Below, piece by piece: positions 10,955-19,244 of a stretch of DNA of 64,000 nt. Each line of letters starts with the position of its first letter. Within the stretch, counting starts at the first letter, position 1. The DNA lies in the NCBI RefSeq assembly GCF_019038465.1, contig NZ_JAFKRH010000014.1, positions 62,001 to 126,000 on the forward strand. The letters run 5' to 3'. A model generated the notes under the pieces. That model did no database searches and was not told where the DNA came from. It saw only the letters and a program-made list of their open reading frames with translations. The stretch is from Synechococcus sp. CCY 0621. Lineage in GTDB: Bacteria > Cyanobacteriota > Cyanobacteriia > PCC-6307 > Cyanobiaceae. The position numbers and the translations under genes are program-made.

Positions 10955-11506
10955 ATGACAGCCCCTACCCGTGCCGCCGGATCGACGACCGGGTTTCTGG
11001 AGGAATCCCCAGGCAACCGGTCCGCCATGCGGTTGATGTGTCTGCTGGCCCTGCTGGCATCCATCGGCTTCGCCGCGGTCACCATGGTGCGCAGCGCGCC
11101 GATGCTGACCAGGGATTCGTCCGGCCAGGAGACGCTCACCTCCCCGCCCCGGGACGACACCGGGATCGTCATCAGCTTCGCCTTCCTGTTGGCGGCCTTC
11201 GCCCCCAAGGTGCTGCAGAAGTTCGCCGAGCAGCGCCTCGGTGACCTCAAGAGCTCCGGCCTGCGCGAGCTGGTGCTCGACGCTGTCTCCGGCTCCATGG
11301 ACCGCCAGCCCGCTGCGGCCGCCACTCTCACTCCCACTCCAACGGAAGATCCCCGCCTGCGTCCGTTGCTGGAGGAGGTGGAGCGGCTGCGGGCCGAGAT
11401 CGAGCGAAGCCGCACCCCGATCCAGGTCAGCGCAGCCACCCCCGTGCCTCCGCCGGCCCCGGCCCTGACGCCCCTGGAACGGATCCGGCTGGGGGGAAGC
11501 CTCTGA
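10955..11506 (+). CDS. Two-helix membrane protein with proline-rich/coiled tail
   Basis: Starting at MTAPTRAAGS, the 183-residue product has two hydrophobic helices: about residues 29-50 (MRLMCLLALLASIGFAAV) and 71-90 (GIVISFAFLLAAFAPKVL). A charged cytoplasmic or periplasmic tail follows, containing a short coiled coil (LLEEVERLRAEIERSR) and a proline-rich linker. I recognise no family. The stop TGA shares its A with the ATG of the lysozyme/L,D-transpeptidase gene (TGATG), so translation is coupled. That suggests it anchors, exports or regulates the cell-wall enzyme, but this is inference. The tail is rich in low-complexity TPTPTEDP-like sequence. Confidence 0.75.
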   Translation: MTAPTRAAGSTTGFLEESPGNRSAMRLMCLLALLASIGFAAVTMVRSAPMLTRDSSGQETLTSPPRDDTGIVISFAFLLAAFAPKVLQKFAEQRLGDLKSSGLRELVLDAVSGSMDRQPAAAATLTPTPTEDPRLRPLLEEVERLRAEIERSRTPIQVSAATPVPPPAPALTPLERIRLGGSL

Positions 11507-12921
11507 TGCCGTACATCACCGCCCGCCAGGACGCGGGGCTCAGCCCCAGCCCCGCCGCCGCCGATGCCGATTCCTATGTGGCGGCCGGCTCCCGCATCGC
11601 CGTGGCCTGGGTGCGGCCGGCCCCCGGCACAGACCTGGCGATCGTGCGATTGGCGGGGCCCTACACCTGTCCTGGGGGCACGGTGCCGCTGCCGGACGGC
11701 GAGCAGCGTTATCTCAACCCCGTGCGCTTCATCGTTCCCGATGACGCCTGGCTGCCGGCGTCCGGCGGGGGGGCGCTGCCCCCGGAGGTGGCGGAGCTCA
11801 ACCACTACTACGAAGGCTGCCGGCTCCAGGCCTACCCCGATCCCCGCACCGGCGGTGCCCCGATCACCATCGGCTGGGGCAGCACCTTCTACCAGGACGG
11901 CTCCCCGATCCGGCTGGGGGATGTGATCACCCAGGAGCAGGCCGACGCGCTCTACGGGCACAACTGCCGCGAGCGGTTCTGGAAGGTGCTCGAGGCCACG
12001 ATCCCCTTCTGGGCGGAGATGGGGGATCGGCAGCGGGCCGCCCTCTGCAGCTTCGCCTACAACAACGGCGCCCATTTCCACGGGGATGGGTACCACGACA
12101 CCCTGGATCGGCACCTGCGGGAGCGCCGCTGGGGGGCCGTTCCCGCGGCCCTGATGCTCTACCGCAATCCCGGCGAGACGGTGGAGGTGGGGCTGGGCCG
12201 GCGTCGCCGGGCCGAGGGGCTGGTGTGGGGCGGCATGGAGCCCCCCGCCGCCTGCGCCCAGGCGGAGCGGGAGATCCGCACCCCGGCCGACTGCGAAGCC
12301 TGGGAGCAGCGGCTGAAGCAGGAGGTTGATGCTCCGGCCGCTGCAGCGGCCCGAGCCATGCCGGTGCCAGAGCGGGCGGCCGCCCCCCCCTCCCTCACCC
12401 TGCCCGGTCTGGTGGGCCCGAAGAAGACCCCCCAGGACTTCGGCTTCAGCGGATCCGACAGCCATGTGGTGGTCAATGACGTCAGCGAGACGGCCCGGGC
12501 CTATGACGTGGAGGGCCGGCTGCTCTGGGAGATCCCGGCCCTGGCGCGCGGTCAGGGCCGGGAGGACCAGTACCGGGACACCTCCACCGACACGCCGCCG
12601 GGCGTCTACCGGATCGCCAAGAAGGTCTACCGGGACTACGAGCAGGATCCCAGCCCCACCTACTCCGCCGACCGCTGCAGCTATGGCTGGTACAGCTTCG
12701 ATCTGGAGGATCTGGAGATGCAGGAGCGGCGTTTCGGCCGGGCCGGGATCATGGTGCACGGCGGCGGCACCGCCTGCGGCTGGCCCGGGGCCTGGGCGCC
12801 GCGCCAGCCCCTCCACGCCACCCTGGGCTGCGTGCGGCTGCACAACGAGGATCTGCGCGACAGGCTGCTGCCGCTCGTGGAGAAGGGAACCGTCTACGTG
12901 TCGGTGTACCAGGAGGCCTGA
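11506..12921 (+). CDS. Fusion of GH24-type lysozyme and YkuD L,D-transpeptidase
   Basis: A 471-residue protein with two peptidoglycan enzymes. Residues about 92-245 are a phage-type lysozyme: EGCRLQAYPD supplies E103 and D112 (E-x8-D), with T121 in ITIGWGS and the helix RQRAALCSFAYNNGA. Residues about 300-470 are a YkuD catalytic domain: MVHGGG at 416-421 and the active-site C442 in TLGCVRLHNED. The first 90 residues are an unassigned beta-rich region, and a proline-rich linker lies near 275-310. The lysozyme would cut glycan strands and the transpeptidase would form or swap 3-3 crosslinks. No signal peptide is visible at this start, which is odd for enzymes acting outside. Translation is coupled to the membrane protein upstream. 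Confidence 0.85.
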   Translation: MPYITARQDAGLSPSPAAADADSYVAAGSRIAVAWVRPAPGTDLAIVRLAGPYTCPGGTVPLPDGEQRYLNPVRFIVPDDAWLPASGGGALPPEVAELNHYYEGCRLQAYPDPRTGGAPITIGWGSTFYQDGSPIRLGDVITQEQADALYGHNCRERFWKVLEATIPFWAEMGDRQRAALCSFAYNNGAHFHGDGYHDTLDRHLRERRWGAVPAALMLYRNPGETVEVGLGRRRRAEGLVWGGMEPPAACAQAEREIRTPADCEAWEQRLKQEVDAPAAAAARAMPVPERAAAPPSLTLPGLVGPKKTPQDFGFSGSDSHVVVNDVSETARAYDVEGRLLWEIPALARGQGREDQYRDTSTDTPPGVYRIAKKVYRDYEQDPSPTYSADRCSYGWYSFDLEDLEMQERRFGRAGIMVHGGGTACGWPGAWAPRQPLHATLGCVRLHNEDLRDRLLPLVEKGTVYVSVYQEA

Positions 12922-12962
12922 GCCAGCCGCCATACGCTCCCTGTCCAGCCATCGGAGTCCCC

Positions 12963-13907
12963 ATGGCGACCGCTGACCTTCTGTTCCTCGGGTCCGGCGT
13001 CCTGGCTGCCGGTGTGGGCGGGGAGCTTTTCGTGCGTGGCGCCGTGGGCCTGGCCCACTGGGCACGCCTCTCACCCGGGATCGTCGGGGCCACGGTGGCG
13101 GCCTTTGCCACATCCAGCCCGGAGTTGTCGGTGGCGACCATGGCGGCGCTCGAAGGCAAGCCCCAGATCGCGCTGGGGGATGCCCTCGGAAGCAACGTTG
13201 TCAATGTGGCCCTGATCCTGGGCCTCACGGTGGCGATCTCAGTCCAGCGCATGCCTGCGGAGAGCGCCCGTCGCGATCTGCCGGTGGCCTTGGCCGGCCC
13301 GCTGCTGACAGGGCTGTTGCTTCTCGACGGCAGCCTCTCGCGGCTGGATGGCGCCCTGCTTCTGGTTGTCTTCCTTCTTTGGATGACGGGCGTGGTGCTG
13401 GAGGTGCGTCGGCAACGCAGCGTCGCCGAAGTGGTTCGGGGGGAGCGGCGCGGGTGGACTGCCGTCCTGTTCTGTGTCGTCGGCCTGGGGCTTCTGCTGG
13501 TCGCCGGGAGGCTGGTGGTGCTGGGGGCCCGGGGTCTTGCCCAGTCCTTCGGCATCGATGCCTTCCTGGTTGGCGCCACCCTTGTGGCGATCGGCACCTC
13601 GATGCCGGAGCTGGCCACGTTGCTGATCGCGACGTGGCGGGGCCACGCTGAGGTCGGCCTGGGCACGATCCTCGGCAGCAACATCTTCAACGGGCTCTGG
13701 GTGGTGGGCGTCGCCGCCACCATCACCCCGATCGCCGTACCGGTCCAGGAGGTGCAGCTGGTCCTTGGCTTCGGCCTCGCGGCGCTGTTGCTGCTGATCC
13801 TCCCCAAAGGGTCTGACATCCTGCAACGCCGGCGCGGCTGGCTGCTGCTGACCTTGTACGGCGTTTATGTCCTGGCGATCGTGCGTGGCCGAGGGCTGAT
13901 CGGTTGA
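12963..13907 (+). CDS. CaCA-family sodium/calcium exchanger (YrbG-like)
   Basis: A 314-residue membrane protein of about ten helices. The two alpha-repeats of the calcium/cation antiporter family are clear: GATVAAFATSSPELSV with GDALGSNVVNVALILG, and GATLVAIGTSMPELATLL with GTILGSNIFNGLWVVG. Their Glu residues coordinate the cation. It should exchange Ca2+ for Na+ or H+ across the inner membrane; ion preference cannot be read. It starts 42 bp after the lysozyme/transpeptidase gene on the same strand, so readthrough is possible. Confidence 0.9.
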   Translation: MATADLLFLGSGVLAAGVGGELFVRGAVGLAHWARLSPGIVGATVAAFATSSPELSVATMAALEGKPQIALGDALGSNVVNVALILGLTVAISVQRMPAESARRDLPVALAGPLLTGLLLLDGSLSRLDGALLLVVFLLWMTGVVLEVRRQRSVAEVVRGERRGWTAVLFCVVGLGLLLVAGRLVVLGARGLAQSFGIDAFLVGATLVAIGTSMPELATLLIATWRGHAEVGLGTILGSNIFNGLWVVGVAATITPIAVPVQEVQLVLGFGLAALLLLILPKGSDILQRRRGWLLLTLYGVYVLAIVRGRGLIG

Positions 13908-13961
13908 GGTTTTGCGGACTGTGGTACGCCCCTACCCTGACGGCAAAGCCATGGCTCCGGC

Positions 13962-14297
13962 ATGCCCACCTCCTTCGCCCTGATGCTCCTGGCGCTCCTC
14001 GACACGACGCCGCGGCTCGCCGAGGCCCAGCCCCAGGGTGGGGAGCTCAGCCCCCGGGAGGAGTTCATGGTGATGGTGGGCGTGGGCTCCGGTTACATGA
14101 GTGCCCTCTGCAACCTGGAAAAGGACGGCTTCATCTCCACCGCCACCCGCGCCAAGCTGGCCCAGGCGCAGCTGGACATCATCAGCGGCGATCCCTCCAC
14201 CAAGGACGACCTGGAAGGGGTGCTCGCCGGCATGAAGGGCGTGGAGGAGGACAAGGACCTTTGCCCCAGCCAGGTGCTGCCGCTGCGCCGCAAATGA
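13962..14297 (+). CDS. Small secreted protein of unknown function
   Basis: A 111-residue protein. The first 22 residues (MPTSFALMLLALLDTTPRLAEAQ) look like a weak signal peptide ending at AEA-Q. The rest is acidic and helical with two cysteines (SALCNLEKDG and DLCPSQ) that could form a disulfide. I recognise no domain. It lies 54 bp after the exchanger and 19 bp before sulP, so it may head the sulP-selD transcript. Composition matches its neighbours, which argues for a real gene. Confidence 0.6.
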   Translation: MPTSFALMLLALLDTTPRLAEAQPQGGELSPREEFMVMVGVGSGYMSALCNLEKDGFISTATRAKLAQAQLDIISGDPSTKDDLEGVLAGMKGVEEDKDLCPSQVLPLRRK

Positions 14298-14316
14298 GCC
14301 GCCACGGGGGACGCTG

Positions 14317-16023
14317 ATGGAGCCGCGCGAACGCCTGGCCAAGGTGTTGCCGGGCCTGGCGCAGCTGCTGGGTTACCAGCGCAGCTGGCTGCGGCCCGAT
14401 CTGCTGGCCGGTGTCACGGTGGCCGCCTACCTGGTGCCCCAGTGCATGGCCTACGCCGAAGTGGCCGGTCTGGCCCCGGTGGCGGGGCTGTGGGCGATCC
14501 TGCCGCCGCTTCTTCTGTATGCCCTGCTGGGGTCATCGCCCCAGCTCTCGGTGGGGCCCGAGTCCACCACCGCCGTGATGACGGCCGCTGCGGTCGGGCC
14601 GCTGGTGGCGGGGGACCCGCTCGCCTACGCCGGCTTCTGCAGCCTGCTGGCCCTCCTGGTGGGACTGGTCTGCTGCGCCGGCGCCTGGGCCCGGCTGGGG
14701 TTCCTGGCCCATCTGCTCTCCCGGCCGATCCTGGTGGGCTACCTGGGCGGCGTGGCCCTGATCATGATCGGCGGCCAACTGGGCCGGATCAGCGGCATGA
14801 AGCTGCAGGCCGACTCCAGCCCCGCCCAGTTGCTGGAGCTGCTGGGCCGGCTGGGGGAGATCCACCGGCCCACCCTGCTGCTGGCCTTCGGGGTGCTGGT
14901 GTTCCTGTTGCTGGTGCAGCGCCGCTTCCCCCGGGCCCCGGGCCCCCTGCTGGCGGTGCTGCTGGCGATGGCGGTGGTGGCGGTGGGCCACCTTGATCAG
15001 CGCGGCGTGGCCGTGATCGGCGCCATTCCGGCCGGACTGCCCCAGCCGGCGCTGCCGCCTGGGGTGTCGCCGGCCCAGCTGCGCTATCTGCTGACGGCGG
15101 CGGTGGGCATTGCCCTGGTTGGCTATTCCGACAACGTGCTCACGGCCCGGGCCTTCGCCGCCCGCGGCGGGTACCGCATCGATGCCAACCAGGAACTGCT
15201 GGCTCTCGGCGCCAGCAACCTGGGCAATGGCCTGATGCAGGGCTTTCCGGTCAGCAGCAGCGGCAGCCGCACCGCCATCGGTGACTCCCTCGGCAGCCGC
15301 TCCCAGCTGTTCTCCCTGGTGGCGCTGGCCGTGGTGCTGGCGGTGCTGCTGTGGCTGCGGCCGGTGCTGGCTCTGTTCCCCACGGCGGCGCTGGGGGCGA
15401 TCGTCATCTATGCCGCCCTGCGCCTGATCGACATCCCCGAATTCCTGCGGCTCTACCGCTTCCGCCCCAGCGAATTCCGCCTCGCCCTGATCACCCTGGT
15501 GGGGGTTCTGGCCACCGACCTGCTCACCGGCGTGGCGCTGGCGGTGGGGCTGTCGGTGATCGATCTGTTCGCCCGCCTGGTGCGCCCCCACGACGCCGTC
15601 ATGGGGATCGTGCCCCGTCTGGCGGGCCTGCACGACGTGCGCGACTGGGAGGGGGCGCGCACCATCCCGGGGCTGGTGCTGTTCCGGTTCGATGCCCCGC
15701 TCTGCTTCGCCAACGCCGAGCATTTCCGCCAGCGGGTGCTGGAGACGATCGCCGCCGAGTCCCAGCCCGTGGCCTGGTTCGTGCTCAATGCCGAGGCCAT
15801 CGTGGAGATCGACATCACGGCGGCCGACGTGCTCCAGGAGCTGCAGCGGGAGCTGACCGCCCGGGGCATCACGTTCGCGCTGGTTCGGGTCAAGCAGGAC
15901 CTCTATTCGCAGCTCGAACGGGCCGGCCTGGTGGAGAAGATCGGGGCGCGCCTGTTCTTCCCCACCCTGCCCACGGCGATCGCGGCCTTCCAGGCCAGGG
16001 TGGTCCCGGCGCCCAGCCCATGA
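14317..16023 (+). CDS. SulP-family anion permease with STAS domain
   Basis: A 568-residue transporter. The N-terminal signature LLAGVTVAAYLVPQCMAYAEVAGL and QLSVGPESTTAVM mark the SulP transmembrane core (about 14 helices, residues 25-430). Residues about 440-560 are a STAS domain (WFVLNAEAIVEIDITAADVL) that regulates such carriers. SulP proteins move sulfate, bicarbonate or related oxyanions with Na+ or H+. Which anion is not readable. Its stop overlaps the start of the SelD fusion gene by 4 bp (ATGA), so the two are translationally coupled. This makes selenate or selenite a plausible substrate, though that is inference; bicarbonate (BicA-like) is the alternative. Confidence 0.88.
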   Translation: MEPRERLAKVLPGLAQLLGYQRSWLRPDLLAGVTVAAYLVPQCMAYAEVAGLAPVAGLWAILPPLLLYALLGSSPQLSVGPESTTAVMTAAAVGPLVAGDPLAYAGFCSLLALLVGLVCCAGAWARLGFLAHLLSRPILVGYLGGVALIMIGGQLGRISGMKLQADSSPAQLLELLGRLGEIHRPTLLLAFGVLVFLLLVQRRFPRAPGPLLAVLLAMAVVAVGHLDQRGVAVIGAIPAGLPQPALPPGVSPAQLRYLLTAAVGIALVGYSDNVLTARAFAARGGYRIDANQELLALGASNLGNGLMQGFPVSSSGSRTAIGDSLGSRSQLFSLVALAVVLAVLLWLRPVLALFPTAALGAIVIYAALRLIDIPEFLRLYRFRPSEFRLALITLVGVLATDLLTGVALAVGLSVIDLFARLVRPHDAVMGIVPRLAGLHDVRDWEGARTIPGLVLFRFDAPLCFANAEHFRQRVLETIAAESQPVAWFVLNAEAIVEIDITAADVLQELQRELTARGITFALVRVKQDLYSQLERAGLVEKIGARLFFPTLPTAIAAFQARVVPAPSP

Positions 16024-18101
16024 ACGCCGCTCCCGAGCGCCACCTCCTGATCCTGGCGGGGGGCGGCCACAGCCACGTGCTGGTGCTGCGGCGCTGGCTG
16101 ATGCGCCCGCGCACGCGGCCGCCCCACACCCGCATCACCCTGGTGAGTCGCCACGGCACCGCCCTCTATTCGGGCCTGCTGCCCGCCGTGGTGGCCGGGC
16201 TGGAACCCCTGCAGGCCGCCGCCATCGACCTGCGCCGCCTCTGCATCCTGGCCGGGGTCGTGTTCGTGCAGGCGGAGATCACCGGGCTGGATCCGACGGC
16301 CCGGGAGCTGCGGCTGGCGGGCCGTCCGCCCCTGCGCTTCGACCGGCTCAGCCTCGATCTGGGCGCCGTGACCGCCACCTCGGCAGGGTCGGCGGGGGAG
16401 GCGATGGCCGTCAAGCCGTTGGAGCCCTTCCTGGCCTGGGCGGAGCGGCGCAACGCCGGCGAACCCCTGGTGATCCGGGGGGGCGGGGCCGCCGCCGTGG
16501 AGCTGGCCCTGGCCTTCCGGGCCCGGGGGATCGCCTGCGAGCTGCTGCTCAAGGGGGAGTCCCTGCACCTGGGCTCGGGGGCGGCGAACCGGGCCGGCGA
16601 ACGGCTGCTGGCCCAGGCCGCCATCCCGATCCGACGGCGGGCCCCGGCGGAGGCCCCGGCCGATCTGGCCTGCACCGGCAGCCGCGCCCCCGCCTGGCTG
16701 GCGGCCGCCGGCCTGCCGGTGGACCCCGAAAGCGGCCGGGTGCTGACCCACCCCAGCCTGGCGGTGATCGGCCATCCGGCCCTGTTCGCCAGCGGCGACT
16801 GCGGCCTGATCGCCGCCGATCCCCGGCCCCCCTCGGGGGTGTGGGCCGTGCGGGCGGCCCCGGTGCTGGCGGAGAATCTGCGCCGCAGCCTGGCCGAGCC
16901 CGCCAGGTCGCTGCGGCCCTGGCGGCCCCAGGCGCGGGCCCTGCAGCTGCTGGGCGACGGCGGCTGGCAGGCCGATGGCCCCCGGGCCCTGGCCTTTTTC
17001 GGGCCCGTGGCCATGGGGCCTTCAGGCTGGATCTGGCGCTGGAAGCAGCGCATCGACCGGGCCTTCATGGCCCGCTTCGCCGCCCTCCAGCCGATGGCCG
17101 CGGCCGCCATGGTCTGCCGTGGCTGTGCCGCCAAGCTGGGGGCCGCCCCCCTGGCTTCTGCCCTGGCCAGGCTTGACCCTGGCGGCCGGGCGCCGGCGCC
17201 GGAAGACGCGGCCCTCGTGGCCACCTGTGTCGACGGCAGCCTGCTGCTGCAGAGCGTCGATGGTTTCCCCGCCCTGGTGGACGACCCCTGGCTGAACGGC
17301 CGGCTCACCACCCTGCATGCCTGCAGCGACCTCTGGGCCAGCGGCGCCGCCGTGGACAGCGTGCAGGCCCTGGTGACGGTGCCGGAGGCGGCGGCGTCCG
17401 TGCAGGAGGAGCTGCTGCTGCAGACCCTGGCCGGGGTGTGCTCGGTGCTGGAGCCCCTCGGGGCCGCCCTGGTCGGCGGCCACACCCTGGAGGGTCGCGA
17501 CGGGGCGGGGCTCGCCCTGGCCCTGACCGTGAACGGCCGCGTGGCGCCGGCGGCCCACTGGGGCAAGGGGCCGCTGCGCCCTGGCGATGTCCTGCTGCTG
17601 AGCCGGCCCCTGGGCAGCGGGGTGCTGTTCGCCGCCGCCATGGCCGGCGCCGCCGCGCCCGCCTGGATCGAGGCGCTGCTGGGGGCGATGCAGCGCAGCC
17701 AGGCGCCCCTGGTGCCGCTGCTGGCCGCCCACGGCTGCCGCGCCTGCACCGACATCACCGGCTTCGGCCTGCTGGGCCACCTCGGCGAGATGCTGGCGGC
17801 CAGCGGCGCGGGGGTGGCGGTGGAACTTGAGGCCGCCGCCATCCCCGCCTATGACGGCGCCCTGGAGCTGCTGGAGCGGGGTTACGCCAGCACCCTGGCC
17901 CCCGCCAACGCCGCCGCCCTGGCCCTGCTGGAGGGTCCCGTGCGGCTCGCGGCATCGGCCGCCCTGGCGGGGCTGCTGATCGATCCCCAGACCTGCGGAC
18001 CGCTGCTGGCGGCGCTGCCGGCGGCGGCGGCGCCCGCGGTCCTGGCGGCCTTGCCAGCCGCCGGCTTCGGGGCGGCGGCGGTGATCGGGCGGGTGGTCTA
18101 G
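16020..18101 (+). CDS. selD: FAD/NAD(P) oxidoreductase fused to selenide, water dikinase (SelD)
   Basis: A 693-residue fusion typical of cyanobacteria. Residues 1-355 are a pyridine nucleotide-disulfide-type oxidoreductase: ILAGGGHSHVLVLRR binds FAD, VIRGGGAAAVELALAFR is the second dinucleotide motif, and LFASGDCGLIA is the C-terminal FAD motif. Residues about 370-693 are SelD: CRGCAAKLG holds the catalytic Cys and Lys (C-x-x-K), with Cys rather than selenocysteine. ITGFGLLGHLGEM and LVGGHTLEG complete the ATP site. SelD makes selenophosphate from selenide and ATP; the oxidoreductase half may supply selenide. The gene is coupled to sulP upstream and convergent, by 4 bp, with mnmH, its likely only consumer here. 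Confidence 0.93.
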   Translation: MNAAPERHLLILAGGGHSHVLVLRRWLMRPRTRPPHTRITLVSRHGTALYSGLLPAVVAGLEPLQAAAIDLRRLCILAGVVFVQAEITGLDPTARELRLAGRPPLRFDRLSLDLGAVTATSAGSAGEAMAVKPLEPFLAWAERRNAGEPLVIRGGGAAAVELALAFRARGIACELLLKGESLHLGSGAANRAGERLLAQAAIPIRRRAPAEAPADLACTGSRAPAWLAAAGLPVDPESGRVLTHPSLAVIGHPALFASGDCGLIAADPRPPSGVWAVRAAPVLAENLRRSLAEPARSLRPWRPQARALQLLGDGGWQADGPRALAFFGPVAMGPSGWIWRWKQRIDRAFMARFAALQPMAAAAMVCRGCAAKLGAAPLASALARLDPGGRAPAPEDAALVATCVDGSLLLQSVDGFPALVDDPWLNGRLTTLHACSDLWASGAAVDSVQALVTVPEAAASVQEELLLQTLAGVCSVLEPLGAALVGGHTLEGRDGAGLALALTVNGRVAPAAHWGKGPLRPGDVLLLSRPLGSGVLFAAAMAGAAAPAWIEALLGAMQRSQAPLVPLLAAHGCRACTDITGFGLLGHLGEMLAASGAGVAVELEAAAIPAYDGALELLERGYASTLAPANAAALALLEGPVRLAASAALAGLLIDPQTCGPLLAALPAAAAPAVLAALPAAGFGAAAVIGRVV

Positions 18102-19138
18102 CTGGAGGGGGGCTGCTGCAACGTCACCAGCCCCCGGCTGATCAGTTCGCGGGCGGCCTCCGGCGCCGCCAGACCGCCGAGATCCACCGCCGAACAGACA
18201 TGGCCATCGAGGTCGTGGTCGTAGCAGCGGTCGTAGTAGTCGAGCATCTGCCGGCAGGCGGTGGCCCAGTCGCCCTGCTCGATCGCTTCGAGGGCCAGGG
18301 CGGTGCGCTGGGGTCCCAGCCGTTTGGCGATCCGCCGGGTGGCCTCCGCCAGGGCGAGGGGATCCTGGGCTCCGTAGATCGCCACCAGATGGGCCACCCG
18401 CTCCTGCAGGGGCCGCTCCACCGCCAGCACCGGCGCGGCCTTCATCTGGCGCCACAGGCCGGCGGGAATGCGGCAGCGGCCCACCATGGCGCTCTCGGCC
18501 TCCAGCCAGATCTGTTCCGCCCCGGCCAGGGGGGCCAGGGCGGCGGCCAGTCGGTTCTCGTAGTGCTCGCTGCTGGGCTGCTCCGGCAGCCCGAGCCCGC
18601 CGAAGCTGCTGCCGCGGTGGTGCGCCAGCCCCTCCAGATCCACCACCGCCGCCCCCAGCCCCTGCAGGGCCAGCAGCAGCTCGGTCTTGCCGCTGCCGGT
18701 GCGTCCCCCCAACAGCCGCACGGGCCAGGGCCGCTCGAACAGCTCCAGCACCCAGCGCCGGTAGCTCTTGTAGCCCCCCTCCAGCAGCAGCACCGGCAGC
18801 TCCAGCTGCTGGGCCAGCCAGGCGACACTGCCCGAACGCATGCCGCCGCGCCAGCAGTGCAGCCGCAGGGGCGCCCCGGCCGAGCGTTCTCTCCAGGCCA
18901 GCAGTTCGGCGGCCAGGGCTTCCATCCGTGGACCCACCAGGGCCAGGCCCCGCTGCACGGCGGCCTGGCGGCCCTGCTGCTTGTAGAGGGTGCCCACCTC
19001 GGCCCGTTCCGCGTCACTGAACAGGGGCAGGTTGGCGGCCCCGGGGATGTGGCCCTGGCGGAACTCGGCCGGCGTGCGCACGTCGAGCACCGCGCCGCCT
19101 GCCGTCAGGAAGGCATCGATGGGAAGGCAGGGCGCCAT
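18098..19138 (-). CDS. mnmH: tRNA 2-selenouridine synthase
   Basis: Starting at MAPCLPIDAFLTAGG the product has 346 residues, close to E. coli SelU (364). Residues 5-120 are a rhodanese domain with LDVRTPAEFRQGHIPGAANLP and the active-site Cys in RLHCWRGGMRSGS. Residues about 145-340 are a P-loop domain: LLGGRTGSGKTELL is the Walker A, followed by the family block HHRGSSFGGLG. The enzyme replaces sulfur by selenium in the wobble 2-thiouridine of some tRNAs, using selenophosphate and a geranylated intermediate. It converges on selD with overlapping stop codons. No selA or selB is in the window, so selenium use here appears to be tRNA modification. Confidence 0.95.
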   Translation of the reverse strand: MAPCLPIDAFLTAGGAVLDVRTPAEFRQGHIPGAANLPLFSDAERAEVGTLYKQQGRQAAVQRGLALVGPRMEALAAELLAWRERSAGAPLRLHCWRGGMRSGSVAWLAQQLELPVLLLEGGYKSYRRWVLELFERPWPVRLLGGRTGSGKTELLLALQGLGAAVVDLEGLAHHRGSSFGGLGLPEQPSSEHYENRLAAALAPLAGAEQIWLEAESAMVGRCRIPAGLWRQMKAAPVLAVERPLQERVAHLVAIYGAQDPLALAEATRRIAKRLGPQRTALALEAIEQGDWATACRQMLDYYDRCYDHDLDGHVCSAVDLGGLAAPEAARELISRGLVTLQQPPSS

Positions 19139-19244
19139 GGGGCTCGCGGCAGGGACGGGGGCGTCTGGCGATGACGAAGGCCGGGGGTCGGCACCCACCT
19201 GATGGCCATAGTGGAGCAACGGCCGACACCCCTAGCCCTTCCCG

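Noticed and set aside
10955-12921. Prophage lysis cassette (holin plus endolysin)
   Set aside because: The two-helix protein could pass for a holin, but there are no other phage genes and the transpeptidase domain fits cell-wall maintenance better. It is not fully excluded.
17022-18455. A minus-strand frame opposite selD and mnmH
   Set aside because: Both strands are explained by SelD and MnmH with intact motifs; the frame has no family sequence.
16020-19138. Selenocysteine codon use in selD or mnmH
   Set aside because: Both active-site residues are encoded as Cys, and no selA, selB or tRNA-Sec is seen in the window.
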